From Anniella stebbinsi (taxonomy: Eukaryota > Chordata > Lepidosauria > Squamata > Anniellidae), in the NCBI GenBank assembly GCA_029215795.1, contig JARDYH010000002.1, positions 363,284,973 through 363,348,972 of the forward strand: a stretch of DNA of 64,000 nt, given 5' to 3'. This document shows positions 34,150 through 45,800 of the stretch, piece after piece. Within the stretch, counting starts at the first letter, position 1. Each line of letters starts with the position of its first letter. Position numbers and translations under genes: made by a program. The notes beneath the pieces are model-generated. The model did no database searches, was not told the origin of the DNA, and saw only the letters and a list, made by a program, of their open reading frames with translations.

Positions 34150-34730
34150 GCGCCACGAAATGGATCTGGGGGCCCAGGAAATGTATCCAGGTCCCTAAGA
34201 AATGGTCCAGGGTGCTATGAATGCATCCAGGGCCCTAGGAAATAGATTTGGAGACCTAGGAAGTGGATCCGGGGCCCTAGGAAATGGATTCGGGCCCCTA
34301 GGAAATAGATCCCGGGGCTCTAGGAAATGGATTTAGGGCATTAGGAAATATATCCCAGGGCCCTAGGAAATGGATTTAGGGCATTAGGAAATAGATCCCG
34401 GGGCCCTAGGAAATGGATTTAGGGCTGTAGGAAATAGATCCCAGGGCCCTAGGAAATGGATTTAGGGCATTAGGAAATATATCCCGGGGCCCTAGGAAAT
34501 GGATTTAGGGCTGTAGGAAATAGATCCCGGGGCCCTAGGAAATGGATTCGGGCCCCTAGGAAATAGATCCTGGGGCCCTAGGAAATGGATTTAGGGCATT
34601 AGGAAATAGATCCGGGGCCCTAGGAAATGGATTTAGGGCATTAGGAAATAGATCCCGGGGCCCTAGGAAATGGATTTAGGGCATTAGGAAATAGATCCCG
34701 GGGCCCTAGGAAATAGATTCAGGGCCACAG
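34150..34730. repeat. Minisatellite of about 21-bp units in a 42-bp higher-order pair
   Basis: The two alternating units are GGGCCCTAGGAAATGGATT and AGGGCATTAGGAAATAGATC. The left 150 bp is degenerate (CCCAGGAAATGTATCCAGG) and the right part nearly uniform. Confidence 0.96.
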
Positions 34731-35599
34731 ACCCCATGGGCTCTAGTCTAGCAATGCCCCTCGTTGGCAGGGGTGTGACCCATAAAATCATCCATGGTAT
34801 GAGAACTGGGGCAGAGGGTGTTCAAAAGCATGTCCCAGGAGAGGAAAAGGTACACTCAAACTGAATTGGGGAGACCCCTTCCAGCCCAGCCCATCCACCC
34901 CACGTCTCGCCATCTCCCTCAGCGGTCCAACCCACCGTCCTCTTCGCGAGCAATTTGCCTGAATCGTGAGGTGCAGCCAGGATAGCCAAAGGACTTGGAC
35001 GAACCGCAGCATTGCGGCTTCATCCCTCAGCCCAGCAGGCCAGGGAGGTCCAGGCGGAGGCTGGCAAATTCAGCAACACATCTGGATTGTGGGAATCAGC
35101 ATGGCTGAAGCATCTCTCTCCCCCTCCCCAATGTTCAGGCCACGCTGATGAGCATCTCCGCTCCCGCCCCGCCGTATGTTCCTCCATTGTGGTTTATTGA
35201 AGCTGTTTGAAGTTTCCACGTAGCCTTTTTTCCCCTCCTCGCAAAAACATGACACAAAACAAGGAAGTGGTGGTTTTAGAACCAATAGATATTTCCAGTT
35301 TATGCCTCCTTGACCATCTACTGATTCATTTGTCACATCCCAGCCCATCATCTCCCTGTCATGTTCCTCAGCGCTGGTTAAGTGGAAGCGTTGACGGTGC
35401 CAATGTCCGGTAAGGTTGGGCAGCTCCCTATGGCTGACAGATAGAAAAAAAAGTATAGGCAGTTGCCTTATGCTACCTGGCCAGGACTATCCGCTCTGAA
35501 TTGCAGTGGAAAGGGCAGCAGAGAACCTCAACTTGGCCACCTCCATCAGAGCCAAGCCAAAAGAACATTCGATTTGCCCCCTCCCAAGGTGGTTGAACC
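34731..35599. other. Unassigned sequence
   Basis: No feature recognised. Confidence 0.4.
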
Positions 35600-35919
35600 C
35601 AGGGTGACCAGATAAAATCCAGGTCAGGGCTCATGTAACTTTAACAGTTGTAGAGAAAAGGGAATTTCAGCCAATGACATTTGTATGCAATGAGTTCCTG
35701 GTGAAATTCCCTCTTCATCACAACAGTTAAAGTTGCAGGCACTATACTAGAGTGACCATATACAAAAGAAGGCAGGGCCCCTGCAACTTTAACTGTTGTG
35801 ATGAAGAGGGAATTTCACCAGGAACTAATTGCATACAAATGACACTGGCTGAAATTCCCTTTTCTGTACAACTGTTAAAGTTACATGAGCCCTGACCTGG
35901 ATTTTATCTGGTCACCCTA
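35600..35919 (-). mobile_element. 320-bp double-foldback element, copy 8
   Basis: Left end CAGGGTGACC (first base changed). Target duplication GTTGAACC / GTCGAACC with one change. Confidence 0.95.
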
Positions 35920-36038
35920 GTCGAACCTCTTCCCCAGTGACTTTTTAAGGACAGAATTTCACCAGTACTCCATAGTTGTTGTCATTAGAGCCTGAAAAAC
36001 CAAAAGGAGGAGGAGCATCCAACTCAGGACACAAAAAA

Positions 36039-36117
36039 AGGAGAGAAGCAGGTACTCAGGATGCTAAAATACTTTATTTCAAAGTATTTTAGCATCCTGA
36101 GAACCTGCTGCTCTCCT
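36039..36117. repeat. Hairpin with 37-bp arms and 5-base loop
   Basis: Arms 36039-36075 and 36081-36117 pair at 35 of 37 positions around ATTTC. The segment 35996-36122 is bounded by imperfect 15-bp direct repeats (GTCATTAGAGCCTGA and GTCGTTAGAGTCTGA). Confidence 0.93.
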
Positions 36118-36194
36118 TTTTTGTCGTTAGAGTCTGAGACATGAGTTCCTAATGTGCATTTTCAACAATGTATCCTGATATAGTGCTTTTTCAC

Positions 36195-36445
36195 CAGATC
36201 CAGTGTGGTGTAGTGGCTAAAGTGGAGTGGGAGTCGGGAGATCTGGGTTCTAGTCCCCACTCGGCTACGGAAACCCACCGGGTGACTTTGGGCCAGTCAC
36301 AGACTCTCAGCCCAACCTACCTCACAGGGTGGTGGTTGTTGTTGTTGTGAGGATAAAATGGAGAGGACGAGGGTTATGTACGCCGCCTCGGGTTCCTTCT
36401 TTGGAGGAAAAAAGGCAGGACATAAATGCAATAATTAAATAAAAT
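36195..36445 (+). mobile_element. tRNA-derived SINE (Sauria-type)
   Basis: The pol III A box is TGGTGTAGTGGC and the B box GGGTTCTAGTCCC (36245-36257). The body follows with GGTGACTTTGGGCCAGTCAC, CCTACCTCACAGGG and a TAAATGCAATAATTAAATAA tail. Confidence 0.85.
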
Positions 36446-36559
36446 GATAAATAGTGCTTGCATGTGGGTTTTCGCTTCGACATTGACATATGTGTCCATA
36501 AATTTAATGGACAAGGTAAATGTATTGTGTATGTGTGTACTGGGTCTTTGTTCTGGTTA

Positions 36560-37440
36560 GATTACTGTTTGAGAGGGCCCATACTGTGTTTTTATTCATT
36601 TACTGCATTTTTATACTGCTCCACGTCTAAACAGATTCTGGAGTGGAGAACAAGGAACTATAAAACTATAAAAAGTTAAAAGTACTGATAAAAACCATGG
36701 CTGGTCAGTCAAGGAAGATTTCTTGCAATCAAGCTGTTTTCGGGAGGCACTGGAAGCAATACAACGTTGGCGCCTGCCTGACCTCCAGAGGCAGGGAGTT
36801 CCATAAAGAAGGGGCCACCACACTGAAGGCTCTTCTCCAGGTGGACTGTAATGGCCATAAGTTGATGTGGAACCATCAGGAATGTGCTTTCTGATGACCT
36901 CAGTGACTGGGTAGGTTGTTGGGGGGAAGGCGCTCTCTCAGGTATCCTGGTCCCAAGTTGTTTATGGCTGTGTAGACAAGTACTAGAACCTGAAACCTGG
37001 TCCCGTAGCAATTAGGGAGCCAGTGCAGTTCCCTCAGCAATGGAGTTACATGCTGAAAAGGGGCAGCTCCTGATAACAGCTGAGCTGGTGCAATCTGCAC
37101 TAGTGCCAGCTTCTGGAGCAGCCTTAAGGGCAGCCCCACATAGAATGCCTTGCAGTAATCCAGTCTTGAGGGTACTGGCATCCGTGCCACTGTGTCCAGG
37201 AGAGGCCGTAGCTGGCGAACCACTGAAGCTGAAGGCACTCTGAGCCACTGATCTAGGAGTACCCCCAGACAACGCACCTGATCTTTTTTTCAGGGAGAGT
37301 GCAACCCCATCCAAAACAGGCAATGAGCCTTTCTCCCGGACCCAGGAACCACTCACGGGGCTTCCATCTTGCCAGGATTCAGCTTCAGTTTATTGGCCTT
37401 CATCCAGCCCATTACTGACTCTAGGCACTGATCCAAGACT
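36560..37440 (-). mobile_element. L2-type LINE, C-terminal end and 3' UTR
   Basis: The minus strand reads ANKLKLNPGK near 37385, then SRLDYCKAFYVGLPLRLLQK, TPLLRELHWLPN and LVLVYTAINNLGPGYLRERL. This is the end of the L2-type polymerase. Several frameshifts and stops. The 3' UTR runs left to the A-rich region at 36650. Confidence 0.85.
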
Positions 37441-37449
37441 TGCTTTTGG

Positions 37450-37522
37450 AATTGGACCACAACTCCCGCCGAGACCAGTCTGCATGGCCATTCTGGAGGC
37501 ACCAGTTTGGGGAAGGCTGAAG
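37450..37522. repeat. Fragment of the CAGCCTTC palindromic MITE family
   Basis: TTGGACCACAACTCCC and ACCAGTTTGGGGAAGGCTGA are the right part of the family. Confidence 0.75.
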
Positions 37523-37559
37523 TAACAGATGGATTTCTGGCAGACCTCGGTTTGTATCA

Positions 37560-38140
37560 TCTCCATGGCCTCATCTTCACGCCACTGGGAGAGCTGCGCC
37601 CTGATGCCTCCCCTGACATTTTTGCCTCTTACGCCAGTCCTGAAGTAAGGGGCGCGACGGCACCTTTTCTTTTGTTGCCGTAGCAGCTGCTGGAGGGGGG
37701 GGACAAGGAGCCTCGGCTCCCCTACTCCCAGGTGTTTTTTTAAAAAAAATTACAAATGTGGAGGAGGACAGTGGCGGCACGTCATTTTTTGTTTTTTGTT
37801 TTTAACCAACTTTAAATGGGGGGAGGACTGCCGCTAACTAAAAAAGTCGCGTTTAAGGACCGACTTTTTTAGTTCGTGGCAAAGGGCCTTTGCCCCTACA
37901 TGTCTTCGCATTGGCAGCTGCGTCATGTAACGCAACTGCCACGGAAACTCTCCGTCTAGAGGTATCCCATGAAAAAGTTCTAAGGACGCCGCCAGAGACT
38001 GGACAGAGACCAAATCTGGCTACAATCCAGCGGGTCGCTGCCCCTTGAGCTATCACAGGCTGGCGCCTTGGAGACCAGCCAGTTCTGTTTCCGAGGCATG
38101 GACCGTAGCTTGCTGTTGAGGTCAGGGTTCATCCGCACTG
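37560..38140. repeat. GTCTATA-terminus DNA element, copy 7, and flanking sequence
   Basis: CTAACTAAAAAAGTCGCG and CGACTTTTTTAGTTCG form the inverted core near 37836-37880, followed by CTGCGTCATGTAACGCAAC. Borders uncertain. Confidence 0.45.
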
Positions 38141-38269
38141 CTAATCTTTTAGCCTAAAGTACCCCCCAGCTTATGTTTATCACCGGGGGAGAAGGAAAAC
38201 CCCCTCGCACGTGCAGTAACAATGGCCTGGCCTTGTGTACATTTATTTGGAAGCCAGCCTGACTACACC

Positions 38270-39175
38270 CAATCTTGTAGAGCTGGAAAAAATGCAGAGA
38301 GGGGTAACTTTAAGAGGCTGGAGGAACTTCCCTGCGAGGAAAGGTAACATCTGGGAATGTTTAGCTTAAAGAAAAGGCGAGTAAGGGGAGACATCACAGA
38401 GACGCACAAAACCATGCCTGGTGTGGAGAATTTTTTCTCCCTCTCCCATAAGACTAGAACCTAGGCTGACCATATGAAAAGGAGGACAGGGCTCATGTAA
38501 CTTTAAGAGTTGTAGAGAAAAGGGAATTTCAGCCAGTGTTACTTGTATGCAATTAGTTCCTGGTGAAATTCCCTCTTCATCACAACAGTTAAAGTTGCAG
38601 GGGCCCTGCCTTCTTTTGTATATGGTCACTCTAGTATAGTGCCTGCAACTTTAACTATTGTGATGAAGAGGGAATTTCACCAGGGACTAATTGCATACAA
38701 ATGACACTGGCTGAAATTCCCTTTTCTCTACAACTCTTAAAGTTACATGAGCCCTGTCCTCCTTTTCATATGGTCAGCCTACTAGAACCCAAAGGGGTCA
38801 TCCTATGAAGCTGATCGGTGGGAGATTCAGGGCAAATAAAAGGAAGGACTTCTTATACAGCACATAAACTCTGGAACTCACTACCACAAGATGTAGCGAT
38901 GGTCACCAATTTGGATGGCTTTAAAAGGGGGTTGATTCAATTCCTAGAGGAGAAGCCTATCAATGGCTACTGGACCTGATGGCTATGTGCTATTTCCAGT
39001 ATCCGAGGCAGTAAGCCTGTGTGCGCCAGTTGCTGGGGAACATGGGTTTGACTTTGAAGGTGCTGTTGCACTCATGTCCTGCTTGTAGGTTTCCTGTGGG
39101 CAGTTGGTTGACTATTGTGGAGTGGAATGCTGGACTAGATGGACCCTTGGTCTGATCCAGCATAGAAAAAGCAAG
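38270..39175 (+). mobile_element. CR1-related LINE 3' region with a nested element
   Basis: GGTGTGGAGAATTTTTTCTCC, CTGATCGGTGGGAGATTCAG and TGGACCCTTGGTCTGATCCA mark a reptile CR1-type 3' region. It is interrupted at 38462-38781. Related pieces lie at 51215-51465, 51915-52085 and 63120-63292. Confidence 0.75.
38462..38781 (+). mobile_element. 320-bp double-foldback element, copy 9
   Basis: Subfamily TAGGCTGACCATATGAAAAG. Perfect target duplication CTAGAACC. Inserted into the CR1-type copy, so it is younger. Confidence 0.96.
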
Positions 39176-39401
39176 ATGTATGTACTCTGGGGATGAGTCC
39201 ACCCACTCTTTGGAGGTGAAGATACGGGAGTGGGGGGGCCTGTCCCGTTGAGCTCCTGTCGTTCACACCACTTGCCCTGGGTGATTTGGGGAGCAGGTCA
39301 ACCAAATGCTGAATGCTAGCAGGGCGGTACTGCCACCTGGAGACCTCGCTAGGAAGGGCAACCGAGGTTGCAAAGCAGGTAAACCTGGCCAGTGAGACCT
39401 G

Positions 39402-39538
39402 GGCAGGATCTACACTACTGCTTTTAAAACGGTTTATAACATTAGTGACAACCGTTGGGGCCCAGGACACGCTCCAGATACAGTTTTCAAACCGTTTTCA
39501 AAGTGTCCTGTCCTGCTGGGTGTAGATCTGGCCCTGGA
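39402..39538. mobile_element. 137-bp palindromic MITE (GGATCTACAC...GTGTAGATCT), copy 1
   Basis: GGGCAGGATCTACACT faces GTGTAGATCTGGCCCTGG, with AAACGGTTTATAAC and AAACCGTTTTCAAAG inside. Three further copies lie near 47.66, 50.72 and 51.47 kb. Confidence 0.85.
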
Positions 39539-40446
39539 AAATGTTTTGCTCTTCTGGCGCGATAATCCTCCTTGAGAGGGGGTCTGATGCTCGCCTCATT
39601 GGAAAGAATCAGAGCTGCAAAACACACACACACACACAACGGCACCAAGGTGTTCCTTGCAGCTGGGGCGTTGTGCAGAAGAACGTCCTTCCGGATGCTG
39701 CCCACAGGGAGAGGTCATCCCCATGTCTCTCCCTCTGTTGCCCCCAAGTCCACCACTTCGCCTTGAACTGAGCTTCCTGTCCACTTCCGTTTGCCTATTT
39801 GACAGCATAGAATACTCCATTTCATTCTCAGATGAATAACACCTTGAAGCGTCATCACACGGGAGGTTTAACGCACACCCGCCGCGACTTTGATCCCCTT
39901 TTTCAGCACTGGACTGGGGGATCAAAGTCACGGCAGATGTGCATTCCACCTCAACCAGAACTAAAAATCTTAACGTTTCTTTCAAGCCTTTTGGTGTAAC
40001 TCCAGAACTCGCTGCCTTTGCACCACCACCCAGCCCATGAGTGGGTTTCCTTCAAGGCCTGGTGCGGCCCTTGTCTTAGGCACCCCCTCCCCTACTGCCC
40101 TGGCCAGCCCAACAAATCCAAAAGGAGACAAGAGGAACTGAAGCGGAGACCTCAACTTTGCAAATGCTTTTATCCACTTTCCCCATTGCAAAAACTACAG
40201 TCGCTGGAATAAAGGAGCCGCGCCTCCGAGATGCCCGTTCAGATATCGGACATGGAGAGGAGGGCGGCTGCGGATGATGAGGGACCTCGCCGGGTGCTGT
40301 GGATCCGGCATTTCCAGTGAGTGTCGCGGTCTGGATCCAGCAATTCCGTAGAATTCAGAATGTCTCGGACTGGCAGGGAAAACAAGAACAGAGCTACTGA
40401 GAGATGCATTAATTTTGTCCCAGGCGCTGCACACGTCCCTTTCACA
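39539..40446. other. Unassigned sequence
   Basis: A CA run lies at 39624-39638. No gene recognised. Confidence 0.4.
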
Positions 40447-40880
40447 ACAGGGGTGTCAAGCCTCAGCCCCGTGGGTCAAATCCGGCCTGTGGGTCTTTTA
40501 CATCAGGAATGTTTATACTGATGTTATGATGTGGGGTTTTTTGCCCTTTTTGTTTTGTGGAGTCCTAATCTGACACTCTGGGCTTCTTCACATGACCACA
40601 CCCCCTTCCCCTGACTCCACCCCTTTATCCCGACCATCCTTCGTTTTGTAGTTTCCCAACATTTGCACAACTTTTGCTCCACACGAAAAGGTTGAGATGC
40701 CTCTCCCAAGGCCTAGTGATCAGCAGGAAGAGCTTTCGGCTAAAACAGGCTGGGGGTGTTTGTATTTTGGTCCCACCTCTTTTGCCTTTAGCCCCACCCA
40801 CCCCTGGAATGAAGCCCCCGAGAGCATCCCTGAAATGGAATTCAGACCTTGGGCTGGACGGGATTCGCCCCCCCTGTTAT
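40447..40880. mobile_element. hAT-like CAGGGGTGTCAAGC element, copy 1
   Basis: CAGGGGTGTCAAGCCTCAG, GATGCCTCTCCCAAGG and TTTGCCTTTAGCCCCACCCA are shared with 59791-60118 and, in antisense, 44060-44230. Right border approximate. Confidence 0.65.
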
Positions 40881-40999
40881 CCAACATCAGGAGAGGAGGC
40901 GGTTGAGGTCCAATGGTTGCTGCAGGACAAGGAAACAGACTTATCAGCCTCTGATCTGGGCAGAGCAGAAAATGTACCTGCCAGTCCAAAGCTCCAGGG

Positions 41000-41610
41000 C
41001 CCCATCTTGACGGCGCTGCGTCGGCGCCATGAGGCCTTGGGCTCCCGCGGTTGCGCTCCTTCACAACATCTGCCTGGGAAGGAGCGTGCGTGTGGAGTTG
41101 CCACCGCTGCCGCTGCGCTGAACACCGGAGAGGGGGGAGGAATGGGGCAGCCAGTGGGGGAGGAAGAGAGAGACGCATGGCGCCTGGACCTGGCGCTCCT
41201 CCCTCTGGCTGCCCCATTCCTCTTCCCCCCTCCCCGTTTTTATTTTTTTTATTAAACAAATAAAACAAATAAATTAAACAAATAAAAATGGGGGGGGAGA
41301 AGGAACGGGGCAGCCAGAGAGGAAGGAAGAGAGGGACGCACGGCGCACGGCCCTGGCGCTCCTGCTTCAGACCACCCGAAGGTCTGCCCCCTTCCCTGTC
41401 CAGCCGATGGTGACCAATCATGGGCCGCCATCGGCTGTGGCATGCCTCCACAGCAAAAAAAGTCGGGGTGAGTGCCTGACTTTTTTTAAGCGGAGTTTCA
41501 GGGGTTTGCCCCTGGATGGCTTCGGAATGGTGGATATGTCATATAGATGACCTGCTGCCACTCTGGATACACCCCGGGGCAAACCCGTTGTCAAGATGTA
41601 CCCTAGGTGA
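41000..41610. repeat. GTCTATA-terminus DNA element, copy 8, GC-rich
   Basis: It contains AAAAAAAGTCGGGGTGAG, CTGACTTTTTTT, ATGGTGACCAATCATGGGCC and a duplicated inverted block GAGGAATGGGGCAGCCAG / CTGGCTGCCCCATTCC. The 243-codon minus frame here is not supported as a gene. Confidence 0.55.
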
Positions 41611-41839
41611 CTTGAAGAAGTGAGGCAGACGGTGTGATGCCTGAGAACACCGCTTCCGGCCATCCACCCCAGGCAATTTCCCACGCAAGATATTCTTTCT
41701 TTGCCCCCAAATTGTCAATGAGTCATTGTGAGCAACACCCCTTTACTGAGCCAGCCGGAAAGACATTTTGGCGAGGGGAAGGAGGGAACGCAATCCGTTC
41801 TGACCAGCATCCTCCCCACTTGTGCTCTCGACTCTCTGA

Positions 41840-41912
41840 ATAGCAGTTCCAGTCCTGGCTGGGGCATGCTGGGAGTTGTAGTTCGACACAACTGGAAGCC
41901 ACCAGGTTTGTA
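41840..41912. repeat. Fragment of the CAGCCTTC palindromic MITE family
   Basis: CATGCTGGGAGTTGTAGTTC and AGCCACCAGGTTTG are its hallmarks. Confidence 0.75.
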
Positions 41913-42655
41913 GAATCATAGAATTGTTGAATTGGAACCACAAGGATCATCTCTTCCGGCAGGCCTACCCGTTGAATTTTAAGACGTTTTTAATGATGCA
42001 TTAGTTTTTGTTTGTTTTAATATTTTATCTATTTTGTGACTCTTGTTTTTATATTTATTGTTGTTCCCCGCCTCCATCTGGAGGGAGAGGTGGGTTATAA
42101 ATAAATATATTATTATTATTATTATTAATAATAATAATAATAATAATAATAATCTAGTCCAACCCTCTGCAATGTGCAGGAGAACCAATTAAACCATCCA
42201 TGCGAGGTGGCCATCCAGCCTCTTCTTAAAAACCTCCAGAGGTGGAGAACCCACAACCTCTTCAGGTAGACTGTTCCACCGTTGTAGAGATATTACCGTC
42301 AGGAAGTTTTATGTTATATTTTATTGGAATTTAGGTAGGTGTAACTTATACCCATTATTTTGGGTCCTGCTTCTGCGGCCATGGAAAATAGTATTTGACC
42401 ATCTTCCCCGTGGCATCCTGAACACCGCTAACATGTCTCCTCCCAGTCTTCTTTTCTCCAGACTGAACATCCCAAGTTCCTCCAGCCTGTCCACACAGGG
42501 CATTTCCTCAAGTCCCTGTATCATCTTTGTTGCCTTCCTCTGAACCTGTTCTAACCTGCCGATGTCCTTCTGGAAATGTGGGGCCCACAATCGTACACAA
42601 TACTCCAGGTGTGGCCTCACTAGTGCCAAGTAGAGAGGAATAGGGACTTCATGCG
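41913..42655 (-). mobile_element. CR1 LINE 3' end with an L2-type insertion
   Basis: The minus strand reads [35 protein letters not shown] and GMFSLEKRRLGGDM. The 3' UTR is interrupted between AAGGATCAT (41949) and CTAGTCCAACC (42154). Confidence 0.9.
41951..42153 (+). mobile_element. 5'-truncated L2-type LINE 3' end inside CR1
   Basis: CTCTTCCGGCAGGCCTACCC, CTGGAGGGAGAGGTGGG and a TTATTA/AATAAT tail match the 3' part of 24107-24668 in the same orientation. ATCT-like bases border both ends. Confidence 0.85.
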
Positions 42656-42768
42656 CTGGGGAAAGCTGCCCTAGAGCACTTAAATGGAGCGTGTCCAGCT
42701 CTCCCCCTGCCCCCCCACCTTCAAACGAGCTGCCGCAGAGGAAGACTGGAGAGCCCACTGCCAGAGGT

Positions 42769-42843
42769 CTACTCACGGGGGATCTCCACGCATTTGTCTG
42801 TGGTGTTCAGCTGCCAGCTGGTTTTCTTTTTCTTCTTGCCGAC
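42769..42843 (-). CDS. Candidate last exon of ZDHHC19 tail
   Basis: It follows CTCCCCGCAG on the minus strand and reads VGKKKKKTSWQLNTTDKC, then VEIPRE and a TAG stop at 42769-42771. A GTGAGT donor overlaps the final codons (exon end 42777), so the stop reading and a spliced reading compete. The lysine run would extend a basic cytosolic tail. No homologue is recognised. Confidence 0.45.
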   Translation of the reverse strand, partial: VGKKKKKTSWQLNTTDKCVEIPRE

Positions 42844-45800
42844 CTGCGGGGAGGAGCGTGGAGCTATCACCAAACAGTAGGGTGACCATATGGAAAGAAG
42901 GACAGGGCTCCTGCATCTTTAACAGTTGAACAGAAAAGGGAAGTTCAGCAGTTGTCATTTGTAGGCATGCAGCACCTGGTGAAATCCCCTCTCCATCACC
43001 GAGACAGAGAGAGATGGCGAGAATTATGTTGATGCCCCTTGGTGGTTCAACTGTGAAACCAGCGGCATTTCCTCCCTGTTCACTTCTTCACACCCTTCCT
43101 TTCTGGAACATGATTATGCCATTTCCCACTTATCAATCTGTTCTAAGCCAAAGAGCCCCAACGATTCAAGCCGTGGCACTAACAGAACGTGATCCCATGC
43201 CCTGGTCCCTTTAGGTGGCCTCGTCCTGGGCTTTCTTGCATTTTGCTCACCTGCTTTGCCACACGGTTGGCTGATACTCCTAGCCTGGGGTCCTTTCGAG
43301 GCAGGAGGCTCCCCACGGCAGTCAGGAAGTGGCGCCATTCCTTGCGTGCCTTCTGCTCTCTGGATGGGTCTTGGGGGCAACCGTGCGGGCAGGAGCCCGG
43401 GGCCGTCTGGCTGGTGCTGGAAGCCCAGGGGATGTGCTGGAACTCAGAGGCCTTTGTGGCTATCAAAGCCGAAGCTCCTGGGATCGGCATGGTTGACCTT
43501 ATTCTGTACCTGTGAGAAGAAATGCAGGATGGAGGGAGGAGCTGGTGAAATTATGGACGTGAACCCAGGGGGTCCATTAAGTGCAGGATCAGACCAAAGG
43601 CCTATCTCAGGGATGTTGAACCTTTCACAGCCTGAGGGATGATCAGGGGCCTGGCAACAAAGCCCTATGAGTAGAGACTGAAAGAATTGGGCATATTTAG
43701 CCTGAAGAAGAGAAGACTGAGGGGAGACACGATAGCACTCTTCAAGTATTTGAGAGGTTGTCACAAAGAGGAGGGCCAGGATTTCTTCTTGATCATCCCA
43801 GAGTGCAGGATGCGGACTCATGGGCTCAAGTTACAAGAAGCCAGATTCCGTCTGGACATCAGGAAAAACTTCCTGACTGTTAGAGCAGAACGACAATGGA
43901 ACCAATGACCTAGGGAGGTGGTGGGCTCTCCCACACTAGAGGCCTTCAAGAGGCTGCTGTCAGGCAGGCTTTGAGGTGGCTTCCTGCATTGAGCAGGGGG
44001 TTGGACTTGATGGCCTTATGGGCCCCTTCCAACTCTACTATTCTATGATTCTATGATCCATTTCGGAGAAGCTCTTAGGGGCTGCATTCCAATGGTGGGT
44101 GGGGCCCAAAGCAAAAAGGGCATGGTCAAAAATACCAGCATATTTTAGCTTAAAGCTCTTACTGCTGGTAACTCTTAGGAGACGTTTCTCTGTTTTTAGG
44201 ATGGAGAAAAAAAGCCCAGAAGCCCAGAAAGCACCAAATGATCGACAGGGCATGGCCATCTGGCGGGTTGGATTCAGCCCCTGGGCCTGAGGTGCTGCAG
44301 CTCTGGCCTATCTGTTCTGCAGCCAACCAGCTGCCTGTGGGACCAACTCAGATTTTCATTGAGTCATAGCGTCCTAATGCTCAGAGCTTCTTGAAATGAG
44401 CAATTTATAGCATGCTGTATTTGCAGATCCAAATACACAACATCGTCAGCATCCAGGACGCCTCCCACACTATCCCTTGGAAATCATGTTGTTGATTTTT
44501 TTAAAAAAAGAACAACAACCAGAGTTAATGTGGGGATATTCAGGAAATCATGCCATCTCCCAGTGTGTAAAATTGGTGTTGCTCTGTAATTACGCCACTA
44601 GATGGCACTGTCTCATTAAAGTGAATGGAGCAAATGGAGCCCGCAGAGAGAGGAAGTATTCAATTTCAAACCACAGGGCCACCTGTGGCTGCCCTTCTAA
44701 TGGCACCGATCATAATCCCAGAAAGAAAGCGGGTGGAGAAAACTCTGGTAAGGCAGCACGATTTTTTTTTCTAAATGTAGAGAAGCTCTAAGGCAATGAC
44801 AATAATCTGCGAGGAAGGATTTGCTCAGCGAAGGGCCTGAATCACTCACTTTGCTCCCTGCTGCTTGCAAAAGGATAAGTAGTACTGGCGCCGGGCGAAA
44901 GGCTGGCTGGAGGAGAGAGCCTGCGGAAAGTGACATGGAGGCACGGATGGATTTATTTCTCAGATGTATTAGCAAAGAGGTCTCTGGGCGACATACAATA
45001 AAAACACAAACACACCCTGACAGCAAATCAAACGAATACAGCGAATCAAAAGCGGTATAATAAAACAATCGGTTAAAAGCAGGAGAGGCTGAAATAACTG
45101 ACGCCGCACGACAGGACCTAAAAATATAACAACGATCAAACGAGTTAAAGGCATGAACACCGCAGAAATATGCAGCGGATTAAAAAGGCCCGAGAAAAGA
45201 AAAAGCTGTTTGCCTGTTGCTGGAAAGAGAACAGAGCAGGGGCCAGATACTGCGGACCCCAGGCCATGAAGGGACCCTTGTAGGCCAACGCCAGCGCTTT
45301 GAACTGGGCCTGGAAACAAAGGGAGGGAGGGAGGGAGGGAGGGGTGAGGATCGTGGACTAAGGTCCCCTCTACAAGGATTCGCTTTTGCGCCCGGTTAGG
45401 CGATTATGCGCATAATCGCTGAAGCGCATTTACACCTAATACCTCTGCACGAGAGGCGGCGAGAGGCGGCGAAGCACATTAACGGATGACCAAAATGCGC
45501 TTTACAAGTAGTTAATGCGCATAAGCGCTTGTTCACATGGTCAAAATGCGCTTTAACGGCCGGAGCAAAATAAAACTCGCGATTTAACGCGCATTCGATA
45601 ATGCGCATAATCGGAGAGATAACGTGCCTCTACGCCCGATTTGCACTCCGTTCTTGTAGAGGTAAATTTTTTTAAGCGCTTTGAAAGAGCTTTAAACCTC
45701 TCTTGTAGAGGCAGCCTTACCTGCTTCTGCGATCCTCCCCCGGCGTCCAAACGGAAACGCAACGCCCCGGAAGGGAAGAGGGACGTCGCGTCCGCCATAT

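Noticed and set aside
36203..36265. Functional tRNA gene
   Set aside because: A and B boxes are present, but no cloverleaf or anticodon arm could be formed, and the SINE body and tail follow.
40720..41451. 243-codon open frame on minus
   Set aside because: It crosses a duplicated inverted GC-rich repeat and an A/T-rich (AAACAAATAAA) spacer that reads as a YLFNLF-type run; no conserved protein.
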